64,000 nucleotides of DNA from Burkholderia cepacia. Lineage in GTDB: Bacteria; Pseudomonadota; Gammaproteobacteria; Burkholderiales; Burkholderiaceae. Positions within the stretch are counted from its first letter, which is position 1. Each line of letters opens with the position of its first letter. Where the stretch lies: contig NZ_CP073637.1 in NCBI RefSeq assembly GCF_029962485.1, positions 1,302,001 to 1,366,000 of the forward strand, given 5' to 3'. The notes beneath the pieces were generated by a model that saw only the letters and a list, made by a program, of their open reading frames with translations, made no database searches and had not been told where the DNA came from. Shown here piece by piece: positions 24,525 to 33,269 of this stretch. Made by a program: the position numbers and the translations under genes.

Positions 24525-25445
24525 ATGCCGCTTCATATCCCGACCCCTTATCTCCGCTCGCAAATCGCGTCCCGCCGGCTCGGCAGGACCATCCGGCTGA
24601 AACTCGATGCGCTGCAGCCGTCGGGCTCGTTCAAGCTGCGCGGCATCGGCGCCGTCTGCGAAGCACGGCACGCGGCCGGCGCGCGGCGATTCGTGTCGTC
24701 GTCGGGCGGTAACGCGGGCATCGCGGTCGCGTATTGCGGCCGCGAACTCGGCGTGCCGGTGCTCGTCGTCGTGCCGGAAAGCGCGTCGGCCCGCGCGCGC
24801 GAGCTGATTCGTGTCGAAGGCGCCGAGGTGGTCGTGCACGGCGCGAGCTGGGCCGAGGCGAACGCGTTTGCGCAGTCGGCGCTCGGCGAGCACGACGCGT
24901 TCGTTCACCCGTTCGACGATCCCGGGCTGTGGCGTGGCCACGCGACGATGATCGACGAGATGGCCGCGGCCGGCCAGAAGCCCGGTGCGGTCGTGCTCGC
25001 GGTCGGCGGCGGCGGGCTGCTGTGCGGCGTGCTCGAAGGGCTGGCGCGCAACGGCTGGCACGACGTGCCGGTCGTCGCGGCCGAAACGGAAGGCGCCGAC
25101 TGTTATGCGCGGTCGGTCGCGCAGGGGCGCCCCGTCGAACTGGCCGCGATCGCGAGCATCGCGACGTCGCTCGGCGCGAAGCGGCCGTGCGATGCGGCGG
25201 TCGAATGGGCGACGCGGCACGAGATCCATCCCGTCGTCGTGTCCGATGCGCAGGCAGTGGCGGCGTCACTACAGTTTGTCGACGAACACCGGATCGTCGT
25301 CGAACCCGCGTGCGGTGCGGCGCTGGCAGCGCTCGAGCGGCCCGTGCCGGTGCTCGAGGCGGCGTCGGACATCGCGGTGATCGTCTGCGGCGGCGTGACG
25401 GCGTCCGTCGAATATCTGCAGACGCTGCGCGCGACATTGCGGTAA
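24525..25445 (+). CDS. PLP-dependent L-serine/L-threonine dehydratase (SDH type)
   Basis: A 306-residue enzyme of the fold-type II PLP family that deaminates serine to pyruvate or threonine to 2-oxobutyrate. The PLP lysine is Lys37 in QPSGSFKLRGIG; the phosphate-contacting loop is SSSGGNAGIAVAYCGRELG; the glycine-rich cofactor loop is AVGGGGLLCGVL. The opening LHIPTPYLRS and overall length match the eukaryotic-type serine dehydratase better than the longer biosynthetic IlvA, and no ACT-like regulatory domain follows. The ATG at 24525 was chosen for this match. A LysR regulator diverges upstream. A catabolic role is inferred. Confidence 0.85.
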   Translation: MPLHIPTPYLRSQIASRRLGRTIRLKLDALQPSGSFKLRGIGAVCEARHAAGARRFVSSSGGNAGIAVAYCGRELGVPVLVVVPESASARARELIRVEGAEVVVHGASWAEANAFAQSALGEHDAFVHPFDDPGLWRGHATMIDEMAAAGQKPGAVVLAVGGGGLLCGVLEGLARNGWHDVPVVAAETEGADCYARSVAQGRPVELAAIASIATSLGAKRPCDAAVEWATRHEIHPVVVSDAQAVAASLQFVDEHRIVVEPACGAALAALERPVPVLEAASDIAVIVCGGVTASVEYLQTLRATLR

Positions 25446-25574
25446 GGCGGGGAGCCGGCGGGCAGGGCGGTCACGCCCTCGGATGGCGGAAGCTGCTGCG
25501 GTGAACGACGTGGAAGGTGTGCGTTTCGTCGCGCCGAGCCGTGTGCGGCCGGCCGCGACGATACTGGCGTTCGG

Positions 25575-26741
25575 TCAGTTCGCGGCCGGTGCGCTCGCGC
25601 CGGACGGCGCCGACGATGCGACAGGATTGGCGATGGCCGGCGCCGACGATGTGACAGGATTGGCGGTGGCTGGCGCGGGCGATGCGCTCGACGGTGCGGA
25701 TGCCGATGCGGGTGCGGAGGTGGCGGATGCAGGCGCGGGCACGGCCGATGCCGGTTTGGCAGCGGCCGGAACCGAAACGGCGGGCGCCGATGCCGCGACG
25801 GCAGGCGTTGCAGCCGGGCTGGAAGCCGATGCGGGCGCGGAAACCGGCGCGGCAGTCGAAGCCGATGCAGGCGCGGAAACCGGCGCGACAGTCGAAGCCG
25901 GTGCGGGCACGGAACCGGAAGCCGCCGCCGCTGCAGCAGCCGACTGCGAACCAGACGCCGCTACCGGCGCGGCAGCTCGCATCGCAGCCGGTACGGCGAC
26001 AGCCGACGCCGCGCCAGGCACGGCATTCGCACCCGACTCGGGCGCGATACCGGGCACTGACAGCGGTACGGGTGCCGCAGGCGGCGTCGGCACGACCGGC
26101 GTCGTCATCTTCATCGGTTCGCCTTGCGGCGTCGGCGCGGGTTCGGGCAGCGGCGTGACGGCTTCCTTCTCGGCGGCCTTCACGGTTGCGCGATCGCGGC
26201 GCGCCGGGTCGATCTTCAGGAAATGGTCGACGAGATTGAAGAAGCGTTCATAGAACACGCCGGCCGGAATGGTCTCGCTCGCGGTCTTGACGAGCGCATC
26301 GTCGCTCGATCCGATCGGCAGCGACAGCGAGCCGAACACACTCAAGCCGACGCTGGCCGACGTATTCGACTTCTTCAGCGTGTAGCGGTCCTGCACGGCG
26401 TTCACGTACGCGATGCTCGACGTGCCATCGGCATTCGCATCCGCGCACACGACGTGAAATTCGATCACGACGTGCATGTCGTTGTTCGGCTGGAAGTTCT
26501 TGCTGCCGTCGACCGCGTCATTACGCGATGACGACACCACATAACCCTGGCTCAGCAGCGCGCGCCGCGCGGCCTCGCAGGTCGCGTCGGATTTCGAGTG
26601 GAACGTATGCGCATACGGGCTGCTGGTCGCGTCGAACTGTTCCTGCTGGTAGATCGGCTTGGGCGGCGACGAGCACGCCGCCAGCACGGTCGCGGCCGCG
26701 AGCGCGCACGAAACGGAAAACAGGCGAAATCGGTTGTGCAT
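25575..26741 (-). CDS. DUF2242 lipoprotein with long Ala/Pro/Ser-rich tail
   Basis: A 388-residue predicted lipoprotein. The signal peptide ends in a lipobox (TVLAAC, lipidation at about Cys22). Residues about 30-190 form a DUF2242 domain (DATCEAARRALLSQGYVVSS, HVVIEFHVVCAD, VGLSVFGSLSLPIGSSDDAL), a beta-proteobacterial family without known function. From about residue 215 the chain is low-complexity alanine, proline and serine, with 12-residue (APVSAPASAS type) and 11-residue (ANPV-SSAP) tandem repeats, which could span the periplasm or cell wall. The ATG at 26741 is preferred over upstream starts because it places the signal peptide first. Convergent with the dehydratase gene. Confidence 0.82.
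   Translation of the reverse strand: MHNRFRLFSVSCALAAATVLAACSSPPKPIYQQEQFDATSSPYAHTFHSKSDATCEAARRALLSQGYVVSSSRNDAVDGSKNFQPNNDMHVVIEFHVVCADANADGTSSIAYVNAVQDRYTLKKSNTSASVGLSVFGSLSLPIGSSDDALVKTASETIPAGVFYERFFNLVDHFLKIDPARRDRATVKAAEKEAVTPLPEPAPTPQGEPMKMTTPVVPTPPAAPVPLSVPGIAPESGANAVPGAASAVAVPAAMRAAAPVAASGSQSAAAAAAASGSVPAPASTVAPVSAPASASTAAPVSAPASASSPAATPAVAASAPAVSVPAAAKPASAVPAPASATSAPASASAPSSASPAPATANPVTSSAPAIANPVASSAPSGASAPAAN
25606..25902. repeat. Tandem repeats coding for the lipoprotein tail
   Basis: Two 33-base units (25606-25638 and 25639-25671) and two 36-base units (25831-25866 and 25867-25902) differ by only a few bases. All keep the reading frame of the minus-strand gene, so unit number could vary between strains by slippage. 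Confidence 0.75.
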
Positions 26742-26856
26742 GGCGTCTTTCAGAAGGCTTGGCGAGAGGCCGCGCAACGGCGGCGCCTGGATGAGGCGTG
26801 CGGCAATCTCGTAAGGCCGGGGCGTCATTATAGTTTCGTTTGATGTCGCGCTCGCT

Positions 26857-27750
26857 TCAGTCGGCCGGCGCAACGCGCGCCGCGGCCAGCAATTGCGACG
26901 CCAGCGGATGATGCTCGCCGCGCCGCGAGCGGATCGCGTGGATCTCTTCGGTCACGTCGCCCGCGCGCCCCAGCCGCCGCAGCCCGCGCAGCAGCGACGC
27001 ATCGTTCGCGCCAAGTTCGCTCAGCGGAAACACACCGAGGCCGCGCGCCGCGAACACGGCCATCAGTGCGCTGTCCTCGAATTCGCCGGCCACGCGCGGC
27101 ACGATCCGCTCGCCTTCCAGCCACAGGTCCAGGCGTGCGCGCAGCGCCGAGTGCGCGGTCGGCAGCAGCACGGGCAGGTCGGCCAGGCAATGCGGAAAGC
27201 GCTGCCGAGCGGCCGGCGTGACGAGCGCCGCGGGCCCGTACCAGTCGACCGGCGACGCGACGAGCCGCTCGCTCGTCACGCGCAGGTTCGACCCCGACGG
27301 CGCACCCTGGCCGGCCAGCACGAGATCGAGGTGATGCAGCGCGAGTTCCGCCAGCAGCGCATCGTGCTCGCCCTCGTGGCACAGCAGTCGCAGCGTGGGC
27401 GTGTCGAGCACGGGGGCAAGGATCGCGTGCGCGGCGAGCTTCGAAATGCCGTCGGCGAGCCCGACCGCGAGCCTCACGGTCGGCTGGCTGGCCGCCGCGC
27501 GCACTTCGTCGGGAATCAGCCGCCCCATCTCGAAGATGACCTCCGCACGCGCAAACGCGGCCTGGCCCGCGTCGGTCATCGTGACGCCGCGCCCCGCCGG
27601 GCGCAGTAATTGGTGCCCGAGCGACTTCTCGAGCTCGCGCACCTGCGCGCTGATCGTCTGCACGGCCATGTCGAGCCGCCCGGCCGCGCGCGCGAAGCCG
27701 CCTTCCTTCACGACGACCCAGAAGTAGTACAGATGTCGGAAATTGAGCAT
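26857..27750 (-). CDS. LysR-family regulator, NhaR-like
   Basis: A 297-residue LysR-type regulator. The opening MLNFRHLYYFWVVVKEGGFA and helix MAVQTISAQVRELEKSLGHQ match the NhaR subgroup, which activates Na+/H+ antiporter genes in E. coli and responds to sodium. Later segments such as LADGISKLAAHAILAPVL and LRLLCHEGEHDALLAELALH also fit NhaR. It diverges from the terC gene at 27859 across 108 bases, with a TCAGA-N5-TCTGA palindrome at 27784-27798 as a possible operator. Control of terC is inferred from position. Confidence 0.85.
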   Translation of the reverse strand: MLNFRHLYYFWVVVKEGGFARAAGRLDMAVQTISAQVRELEKSLGHQLLRPAGRGVTMTDAGQAAFARAEVIFEMGRLIPDEVRAAASQPTVRLAVGLADGISKLAAHAILAPVLDTPTLRLLCHEGEHDALLAELALHHLDLVLAGQGAPSGSNLRVTSERLVASPVDWYGPAALVTPAARQRFPHCLADLPVLLPTAHSALRARLDLWLEGERIVPRVAGEFEDSALMAVFAARGLGVFPLSELGANDASLLRGLRRLGRAGDVTEEIHAIRSRRGEHHPLASQLLAAARVAPAD

Positions 27751-27858
27751 CGGATCAATATATCGTAAAAACCGAACCTAAAGTCAGATTCTCTCTGATT
27801 TTTCCGAAGTTCGGGGCGGCATATCATCTGGCTTTCCACTTTCGTATCGGCCCATTTC

Positions 27859-28614
27859 ATGGACTACCTGCTGACGCTTGCCGCCGACCCCGCCGTCTGG
27901 GCCGCGCTCCTGACGCTCGTCGTGATGGAAGTCGTGCTCGGCATCGACAACCTGATCTTCATCTCGATCCTCAGCAACAAGCTGCCCGAAGCGCAGCGCG
28001 CCCGCACGCAGCGCCTCGGCATCGCGCTCGCGCTGGTGATGCGCCTGGCGCTGCTCGGCAGCGTCGCGTGGATCGCGAGCCTCACCGAACCCGTGTTCAC
28101 GCTGTTCGACCATGCGTTCTCGTGGCGCGACATGATCCTGCTGTCCGGCGGCCTGTTCCTCGTGTGGAAGGCGACCACCGAGATCCATCACCACGTATCG
28201 CACGATGGCGACGGCGCGGGCGGGGCGGGCGGTGCGGCCGGCCTGACGGTGTGGGCCGCGATCGGCCAGATCGTGATGCTCGACATCGTGTTCTCGATCG
28301 ACAGCATCGTGACCGCGATCGGCATGACCGAGCACATTCCGATCATGTTCGTCGCCGTGATCGTCGCCGTGGCCGTGATGCTGTTCGCGGCACAGCCGCT
28401 TGCACGCTTCATCGACCGCAACCCGACGATCGTGATGCTGGCGCTGTCGTTCCTGGTCGTGATCGGCATGACGCTGATCGCCGAAGGTTTCGGTTCGCAC
28501 GTGCCGAAGGGTTACATCTACGCGGCAATGGCGTTCTCGGCATTCGTCGAGGGCATGAACATGCTGGCGCGGCGTGCGAAGGCGAAGCGCGCGGCACACG
28601 TGGAAGGCGACTGA
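27859..28614 (+). CDS. TerC-family integral membrane protein
   Basis: A 251-residue protein with about seven membrane segments. It has the TerC hallmarks: [20 protein letters not shown] near residue 20 with acidic residues inside the membrane, and the matching second half [20 protein letters not shown]. TerC/Alx/YkoY proteins move divalent metals, notably manganese, or accompany tellurite resistance. A glycine/alanine-rich, histidine-containing loop ([13 protein letters not shown]) separates the two halves and could touch metal. The start ATG is at 27859. An NhaR-like regulator diverges upstream. Confidence 0.88.
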   Translation: MDYLLTLAADPAVWAALLTLVVMEVVLGIDNLIFISILSNKLPEAQRARTQRLGIALALVMRLALLGSVAWIASLTEPVFTLFDHAFSWRDMILLSGGLFLVWKATTEIHHHVSHDGDGAGGAGGAAGLTVWAAIGQIVMLDIVFSIDSIVTAIGMTEHIPIMFVAVIVAVAVMLFAAQPLARFIDRNPTIVMLALSFLVVIGMTLIAEGFGSHVPKGYIYAAMAFSAFVEGMNMLARRAKAKRAAHVEGD

Positions 28615-28704
28615 GCCACCGCGCGTGACGCCGGCTGCCGCGGCGGCCGGCGCGCGCGCCTCATACGGAATCCAGACGAAATTCGCACGGAAAGGAGAAA
28701 CGCG

Positions 28705-29007
28705 ATGAAATGCCCTGTCTGCAAGACGCCCGACCTGCTGATGGCCGAGCGCCAGTCGATCGAGATCGACTACTGCCCGACGTGCCGCGGCGTGTGGCTC
28801 GATCGCGGTGAGCTCGACAAGCTGATCGCCCGCGAAACTGGCGATGCGCCGGCCCGCCGCGACGATGCGCCGGCTCAGCACAATACGCAGGCGCCGCGCG
28901 GTCGCGACGATGGCTGGGGGCGCGACGGCCGCTCGCACGACGATCGTTACCGGCACGACGGTCAGCGTCGCAAGAAGTCGGTGTTCGACCTGTTCGATTT
29001 CGATTGA
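28705..29007 (+). CDS. TFIIB-type zinc-ribbon protein
   Basis: A 100-residue protein with one zinc ribbon, CPVCKTPDLLM ... DYCPTCRGVWLDRGELDKL (residues 3-42), the pattern of the zf-TFIIB family. The rest is a charged, histidine/arginine-rich tail (RDDGWGRDGRSHDDRYRHDG) ending KKSVFDLFDFD. The ATG at 28705 follows AAGGAG. The family's role is unknown. It follows terC by 90 bases and ends before a strong bidirectional terminator. Confidence 0.88.
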   Translation: MKCPVCKTPDLLMAERQSIEIDYCPTCRGVWLDRGELDKLIARETGDAPARRDDAPAQHNTQAPRGRDDGWGRDGRSHDDRYRHDGQRRKKSVFDLFDFD

Positions 29008-29049
29008 ATCCGGATGCGGCGTGCCTGTACGGGCGCCGGCCGATTCAGG

Positions 29050-29088
29050 AAAAAGCCCCGCCCGGCATCGCGCCGGGCGGGGCTTTTT
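29050..29088. terminator. Bidirectional rho-independent terminator
   Basis: GCCCCGCCCGGC and GCCGGGCGGGGC form a 12-base stem with a 5-base loop, flanked by AAAAA and TTTTT, so it can end both the zinc-ribbon gene (plus) and the hsp20 operon (minus). Confidence 0.9.
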
Positions 29089-29135
29089 CTTGCGCGTCGC
29101 CTCGCGTCATGTCGCGTTGCGACACGCGCCAACGC

Positions 29136-29546
29136 CTACGCGTTGCCGGCCGTGACGTCGATACGGCGCGGGCGTGTTTCTTCGCGGCGTGGAATCGTCA
29201 GCGTCAGCACGCCGTCGCGCAGGTTCGCGTCGATCCGCGACGTGTCGAGGTCGGGACTCAGCACGAATGTGCGTGCATAGCGTGTCGCGCGCACTTCGGC
29301 ATGCCGCACGCGCAGGTCGGGCGGCGTGTCGACGTGTGTGTCGGCTTCGATCGTCAGCGTGTTGTCGTGCACCTTCACGTCGAGGTTCTCGCGCGGCACG
29401 CCGGGCAGGTCGGCCCGCAGCGTGACGCCGCGATTGTTCTCGACGATGTCGACGGTCGGCGTGATCGCGGGCCGGCGCGCGGCCTCGGCGGCGGCAGGGT
29501 GAACGGTATTCGTTTGGCGTTCGGCCAGGGTCGGATTCGTATTCAT
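29136..29546 (-). CDS. Small heat-shock protein (Hsp20), second gene of pair
   Basis: A 136-residue alpha-crystallin family holdase that binds unfolding proteins in the cytoplasm. The domain spans about residues 30-125 with LRADLPGVPRENLDVKVHDN, LTIEAD and LRDGVLTLTIPRRE, the last being the A-x-L-x-x-G-V-L strand of the family. The ATG at 29546 starts MNTNPTLAERQ. It follows the first hsp20 gene by 16 bases and shares its sigma-32-type promoter. The chain ends in the basic TRPRRIDVTAGNA with no clear I-x-I motif. Confidence 0.9.
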   Translation of the reverse strand: MNTNPTLAERQTNTVHPAAAEAARRPAITPTVDIVENNRGVTLRADLPGVPRENLDVKVHDNTLTIEADTHVDTPPDLRVRHAEVRATRYARTFVLSPDLDTSRIDANLRDGVLTLTIPRREETRPRRIDVTAGNA

Positions 29547-29562
29547 GTCGGTATCCTGAAGA

Positions 29563-30021
29563 TTACTGAACGGTGATCGCACGCGGCTTCGAGGCTTCGC
29601 GCCGGCCGACGCGTATCAGCAGGCAGCCGTTTTCGTAGCGCGCGCTGACCTGGTCGGGATCCGCGTCGCGCGGCAGTTCGACGACGCGGCGGAATGCGCC
29701 GTGAAAGCGCTCCTGCGCGTAGGTGCGTACGTTTTCGTCTTCGTCTTCGTCTTCGCCTTCGGCACGCGGCGCCGGCTTGCGCTCGCCGCTGATCGTCAGC
29801 AAGTCCTTGTCGATCGACACGTCGAATTCGCCCGCGGCCATGCCGGGTGCGAACGCAACGATCTCGATGGCTTCGTCGGTGGCGCCGACGTTGAGTGCCG
29901 GGAACACGCCATGCCGCACCGCACGGATGCCGGTCGGGCGTTCGCCGAGCAGATTGGCCACTTGCCGCTGCACGCGGGCGAAATCGTCGAACAGGTCGTT
30001 GCCGAAATGGATACCGCTCAT
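29563..30021 (-). CDS. Small heat-shock protein (Hsp20), first gene of pair
   Basis: A 152-residue alpha-crystallin family chaperone. The N-terminus has the usual NDLFDDFARVQRQVANLL. The domain includes IVAFAPGMAAGEFDVSIDKD, LLTISGERK, ERFHGAFRRVVELPRDADPD and YENGCLLIRVGRRE. A very acidic patch (EGEDEDEDEN) interrupts the domain before the ERFHGAF strand. The ATG at 30021 follows AGGAGG. Paired hsp20 genes of unequal sequence form mixed oligomers in other bacteria; that is family knowledge. Confidence 0.92.
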   Translation of the reverse strand: MSGIHFGNDLFDDFARVQRQVANLLGERPTGIRAVRHGVFPALNVGATDEAIEIVAFAPGMAAGEFDVSIDKDLLTISGERKPAPRAEGEDEDEDENVRTYAQERFHGAFRRVVELPRDADPDQVSARYENGCLLIRVGRREASKPRAITVQ

Positions 30022-30148
30022 GTTGGTCCTCCTGAACAGGGAACGCGGGAGACGTGACGGCGCGACGCCTGCGGCGGGCGCGACGGGTGGCTCCACTGGA
30101 TCGAAACGGGGGCAGTGCAACGGATGAAGCACGGCCCGACGACGAGTA

Positions 30149-30176
30149 ATTAGTGGCCGTCATCACGCATTTCAAG
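30149..30176 (-). promoter_or_regulatory. Sigma-32-type heat-shock promoter of hsp20 pair
   Basis: On the minus strand CTTGAAA (30170-30176), a 13-base spacer and CCACTAAT (30149-30156) match the sigma-32 pattern CTTGAAA-N11-16-CCCCATnT reasonably well, 128 bases upstream of the first hsp20 start. Confidence 0.6.
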
Positions 30177-30267
30177 AGGGAATCTGCAATCTGCGTCAAC
30201 GCATGCGCACAGGATTCGATGCGACAATCGCCGCGAGATATCTGCAGACCAACCACACGGGACAACC

Positions 30268-31185
30268 ATGGACATTCGACGTATCGCGATCGTCGGCGCC
30301 GGCGTGATCGGCGCAAGCTGGGCGGCTTTCTATCTGACGCAGGGTTTCGACGTCGTCGCGACCGATCCGGCGCCGCAAGCGGACGCGCGACTGCGCGACG
30401 CGCTGGCCGCGTTTCTCGGCGAGCGGGCCGCCGAACTGTCCGCGCGACTGTCGTTCGACGCCGATCTCGTGCGCGCGCTCGACGGCGTCGATTTCGTGCA
30501 GGAGAACGGCCCCGAACGACTGGACCTGAAGCGCGCGCTGTATTGCCAGATGGACGACGTGCTGCCGGCGCACGTTCCGATCGCATCGAGCTCGTCGGGC
30601 CTGAAGATGTCCGACATCCAGACCGCATGCGCGAAGCATCCGGAGCGCTGCCTGATCGCGCATCCGTTCAATCCGCCGCACCTGATTCCGCTCGTCGAGC
30701 TGGTCGGCGGCGACGCGACCGGCCAGGATGTGATCGCGCGCGTGAAGGCGTTCTACGATGCGCTCGGCAAGCAGACGATCGTCCTCAACAAGGAGATGAC
30801 CGGGCACGTCGCGAACCGGCTCGCGGCCGCGCTGTTCCGCGAGGTGTATCACCTCGTCGGCGAAGGCGTCGTGAGTGTCGCCGACGCGGACAAGGCCGTC
30901 GCATGGGGGCCCGGCCTGCGCTGGGGGCTGATGGGGCAGTGCCTGACCTATCACCTCGGCGGTGGCGCGGGCGGGATCGAGCACTTCCTCGAACACCTGT
31001 CGGGGCCGATCACGAGCTGGTGGGACGACCTAGGCACGCCTTCGTTCGATCCGGACGTCGATCGCAAGCTGAACGACGAATTGCGCGCGATCCAGGGCGA
31101 GCGCTCGATGCAGGAGCTGGCGGCCGAGCGCGACCGTTTGCTCGTCGAGCTGATTGACGCGCGGCGGCGCAGCTTCCTGCCGTGA
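30268..31185 (+). CDS. 3-hydroxyacyl-CoA dehydrogenase family protein (carnitine dehydrogenase-like)
   Basis: A 305-residue NAD-dependent dehydrogenase. The Rossmann motif IVGAGVIGASWAAFYLTQGF is at residues 8-27. The catalytic region reads LIAHPFNPPHLIPLVELVGG, whose histidine is the family base, after IASSSSGLKMSDI; the C-terminal domain begins NRLAAALFREVYHLVGEG. The shape fits stand-alone 3-hydroxyacyl-CoA or L-carnitine dehydrogenases more than fused FadB-type enzymes. The ATG at 30268 lies near the divergent hsp20 promoter. The substrate cannot be assigned from sequence. Confidence 0.87.
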   Translation: MDIRRIAIVGAGVIGASWAAFYLTQGFDVVATDPAPQADARLRDALAAFLGERAAELSARLSFDADLVRALDGVDFVQENGPERLDLKRALYCQMDDVLPAHVPIASSSSGLKMSDIQTACAKHPERCLIAHPFNPPHLIPLVELVGGDATGQDVIARVKAFYDALGKQTIVLNKEMTGHVANRLAAALFREVYHLVGEGVVSVADADKAVAWGPGLRWGLMGQCLTYHLGGGAGGIEHFLEHLSGPITSWWDDLGTPSFDPDVDRKLNDELRAIQGERSMQELAAERDRLLVELIDARRRSFLP

Positions 31186-31239
31186 GCGCGCCGCGGCGGA
31201 GCGTTTCGGTCGGGCCGCGATCGGTCGGGCCGCGCTCGG

Positions 31240-31518
31240 CTACTGCTGCGCTGCCGTTTGCGGTACCTGCGGCGTCTGGGCAAGCCACGAGGGGCTCGCG
31301 GCCTGCACGAGCTCACGGTTGCGCGCACGCGTTGCGGCATTCGGCGGGTAGTTGCCGTCGTTCGTCGGCAGTTCGCCGTCGAGATAGGCCTGCTTGAGCT
31401 GGGCGATGACTTCCGCGCGCGTCAGGCCCTGTTCAGGCGCAGCGGTATCGGTCTGGGCAAAGGCGGGGGACAGCAGGGCGGCTGCAGCGGTCGCGACGAC
31501 GAATCGCAAGACGTTCAT
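31240..31518 (-). CDS. DUF4148 periplasmic protein
   Basis: A 92-residue secreted protein. A signal peptide (LRFVVATAAAALLSPAFAQ) precedes a short DUF4148 domain, seen as GLTRAEVIAQLKQAYLDGEL and NDGNYPPNAATRARNREL. The family is small, abundant in Burkholderia and has no known function. The ATG at 31518 follows GGAGCACGCC. It is convergent with the dehydrogenase gene, 54 bases apart. The tail is proline/glutamine-rich. Confidence 0.85.
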   Translation of the reverse strand: MNVLRFVVATAAAALLSPAFAQTDTAAPEQGLTRAEVIAQLKQAYLDGELPTNDGNYPPNAATRARNRELVQAASPSWLAQTPQVPQTAAQQ

Positions 31519-31685
31519 GGCGTGCTCCGATCAAGGGGACGGGACACCGGATGCGCGCGGCGGCTGGCCGTGCGTTCCGATGGGTCCCATTGTCGCGAGC
31601 GGGTGCTGCGCGGACGATGACGCGTTCCGGGCAAAGCTGTCAGGTGCGGGCGCGGCCGTGCATGCATGCGGCGCGCCCGGTGCGG

Positions 31686-32534
31686 TTACAACTCGGCCGC
31701 CGCCGTGATCAGCGTTGCTTCGAGCGCGAGCGTCGAACGCGACGCGGCCGCCGGCCGGTCGATCACGTATTCGAGTTCGCCGAGTTCGGGCAGCCCCGCG
31801 TCGAGCCGCGCGAGCCCGGCCGGGATCACGTAGCCGGCGAACGCGCTGACGCCGAGCCCCGCGCTCGCGGCCGCACGCAACACCGCGACGCTGCTGCTGA
31901 CCACCGCGATCCGGTATGGCCGCCCGACGGCCTCGAGCGATTCGAGCACGCGGCGGCGCGACACGCTCGGTTCCGGATGCATCGCGAGCGGCAGCACGGT
32001 TTCATGGCCGGTGATGCGCGATTCGGGGCCGGTGCACCAGTACAGCGGTTCGCTGCGGATCACGCGGCCGCGCCGGCTGCCCGCGATGCGCTTCGCGAAC
32101 ACGAGATCGTGCCGGCCTTCGTCGAGCGCGTCGAACAGGTCGCCCGACAGCCCGGTCGAGATCGCGAGCTCGACCTCCGGATTGCGCTGCACGAAGCTCG
32201 CGAGCGCGGCCGTCAGGTGCGCCGACGCGAAATCTTCCGACATCGCGAGCCGCACCTTGCCCGACAGCGGCGGCCCGCACACCGACGTGACGGCTTCGTC
32301 CATCAGTTCGAGGATGCGCACTGCGTAGCGGAACAGCGCGTCGCCGTGCTGCGACAGGTGCACGTTGCGCGTGTCGCGCTCGAACAGCGGCCGGTCGAGC
32401 AGCTCCTCAAGGCGGCGGATATGCTGGCTGACGGTCGACTGCGACAGGCTCACACGCTCGGACGCGGCGGTGAAGCTGCCGGACTGGGCGACGGCGACGA
32501 AGCTGCGCAGCAGCTCGGGCGGTAACGGACGCAT
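31686..32534 (-). CDS. LysR-family regulator of malonate utilisation (MdcR-like)
   Basis: A 282-residue LysR-type regulator. The helix-turn-helix includes FTAASERVSLSQSTVSQHIR, and the effector domain follows. The ATG at 32534 (MRPLPPELLRSFVAVAQSGS) is preferred over a GTG four codons upstream. It diverges from the complete malonate decarboxylase operon, the same arrangement in which Acinetobacter and Klebsiella MdcR proteins control the mdc genes in response to malonate. The functional assignment rests on this context. Confidence 0.85.
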   Translation of the reverse strand: MRPLPPELLRSFVAVAQSGSFTAASERVSLSQSTVSQHIRRLEELLDRPLFERDTRNVHLSQHGDALFRYAVRILELMDEAVTSVCGPPLSGKVRLAMSEDFASAHLTAALASFVQRNPEVELAISTGLSGDLFDALDEGRHDLVFAKRIAGSRRGRVIRSEPLYWCTGPESRITGHETVLPLAMHPEPSVSRRRVLESLEAVGRPYRIAVVSSSVAVLRAAASAGLGVSAFAGYVIPAGLARLDAGLPELGELEYVIDRPAAASRSTLALEATLITAAAEL

Positions 32535-32862
32535 TGCTAAATCCACTGAATCGGTTTCGACAACTTCATAAATGGCCGGATGGTGCGGCGCTAGTATCGG
32601 ATCACGCGCCGGTGCGTGCCCGCAACGGGGCGCACCGGGCGCGTAGCCCGCGTCGTGCCGGCGGCTGCATCGTTCAGTCTACGGCATCCGGCGTCCGGCC
32701 CGAAACCGCATCATCCTATCGACCGCCCGAGAACAGGCCCGCCAGACGGGCCGCCGGGCCGCGGTGCACCGCCGCAGGAGACAAGTCCGCGCACGGGATC
32801 GGCGTGCGGGGCCGGTTCCTGCACGCGTCCGGCGCCCGTCACGAAGAGACTGGAGACGACTC
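32535..32862. other. Divergent promoter region of the malonate operon
   Basis: This 328-base gap between the regulator and madL must carry the operon promoter and MdcR operator. A TAGTAT at 32592-32597 could be a -10 box but no good -35 lies at the right distance. The AT-rich part at 32540-32575 is the likely regulator site; an unambiguous T-N11-A palindrome was not found. Nothing else was identified. Confidence 0.4.
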
Positions 32863-33258
32863 ATGATCATCTACGGAACAGCGCTGCTGGCGTTCTGCCA
32901 CCTGGCCGGACTGTTTCTCGGCGACCTGCTGGGCAGCGCAATCGGCGTGAAGACCAACGTCGGCGGCGTCGGCATCGCGATGCTGCTGCTGATCTGCCTG
33001 CGCCTGTGGCTGCACCGGCGCGGCTGGATGCCGAAGGAAACCGAGGCCGGCGTCGGTTTCTGGGGCGCGATGTACATTCCCGTCGTCGTCGCGATGGCCG
33101 CGAACCAGAACGTCGTCGCCGCGCTGAAGGGCGGCCCCGTCGCGCTGCTCGCCGCCGTCGGCGCGGTTGCGATCTGCGCATGCTGCATCGCGGTACTCGT
33201 GCGCACCGGGCGCGACGACACGGCCTTCGCGGGCGTGCCGCAATTCGAAGAACAGTAA
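32863..33258 (+). CDS. madL: Malonate transporter subunit MadL
   Basis: A 131-residue membrane protein with about four hydrophobic segments (FCHLAGLFLGDLLGSAIGV, GVGIAMLLLICLRLW, FWGAMYIPVVVAMAANQNVV, LLAAVGAVAICACCIAVL). It is the small subunit of the two-part MadLM malonate:Na+ or H+ symporter. The ATG at 32863 was chosen because it starts right at the first helix. It precedes madM by 11 bases and the enzyme genes that use the imported malonate. Confidence 0.9.
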   Translation: MIIYGTALLAFCHLAGLFLGDLLGSAIGVKTNVGGVGIAMLLLICLRLWLHRRGWMPKETEAGVGFWGAMYIPVVVAMAANQNVVAALKGGPVALLAAVGAVAICACCIAVLVRTGRDDTAFAGVPQFEEQ

Positions 33259-33269
33259 CGGAGGCCGCC

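Noticed and set aside
27784..27798. TCAGA-N5-TCTGA as a firm operator
   Set aside because: Short arms; kept only as a possible site in the NhaR-like gene entry.
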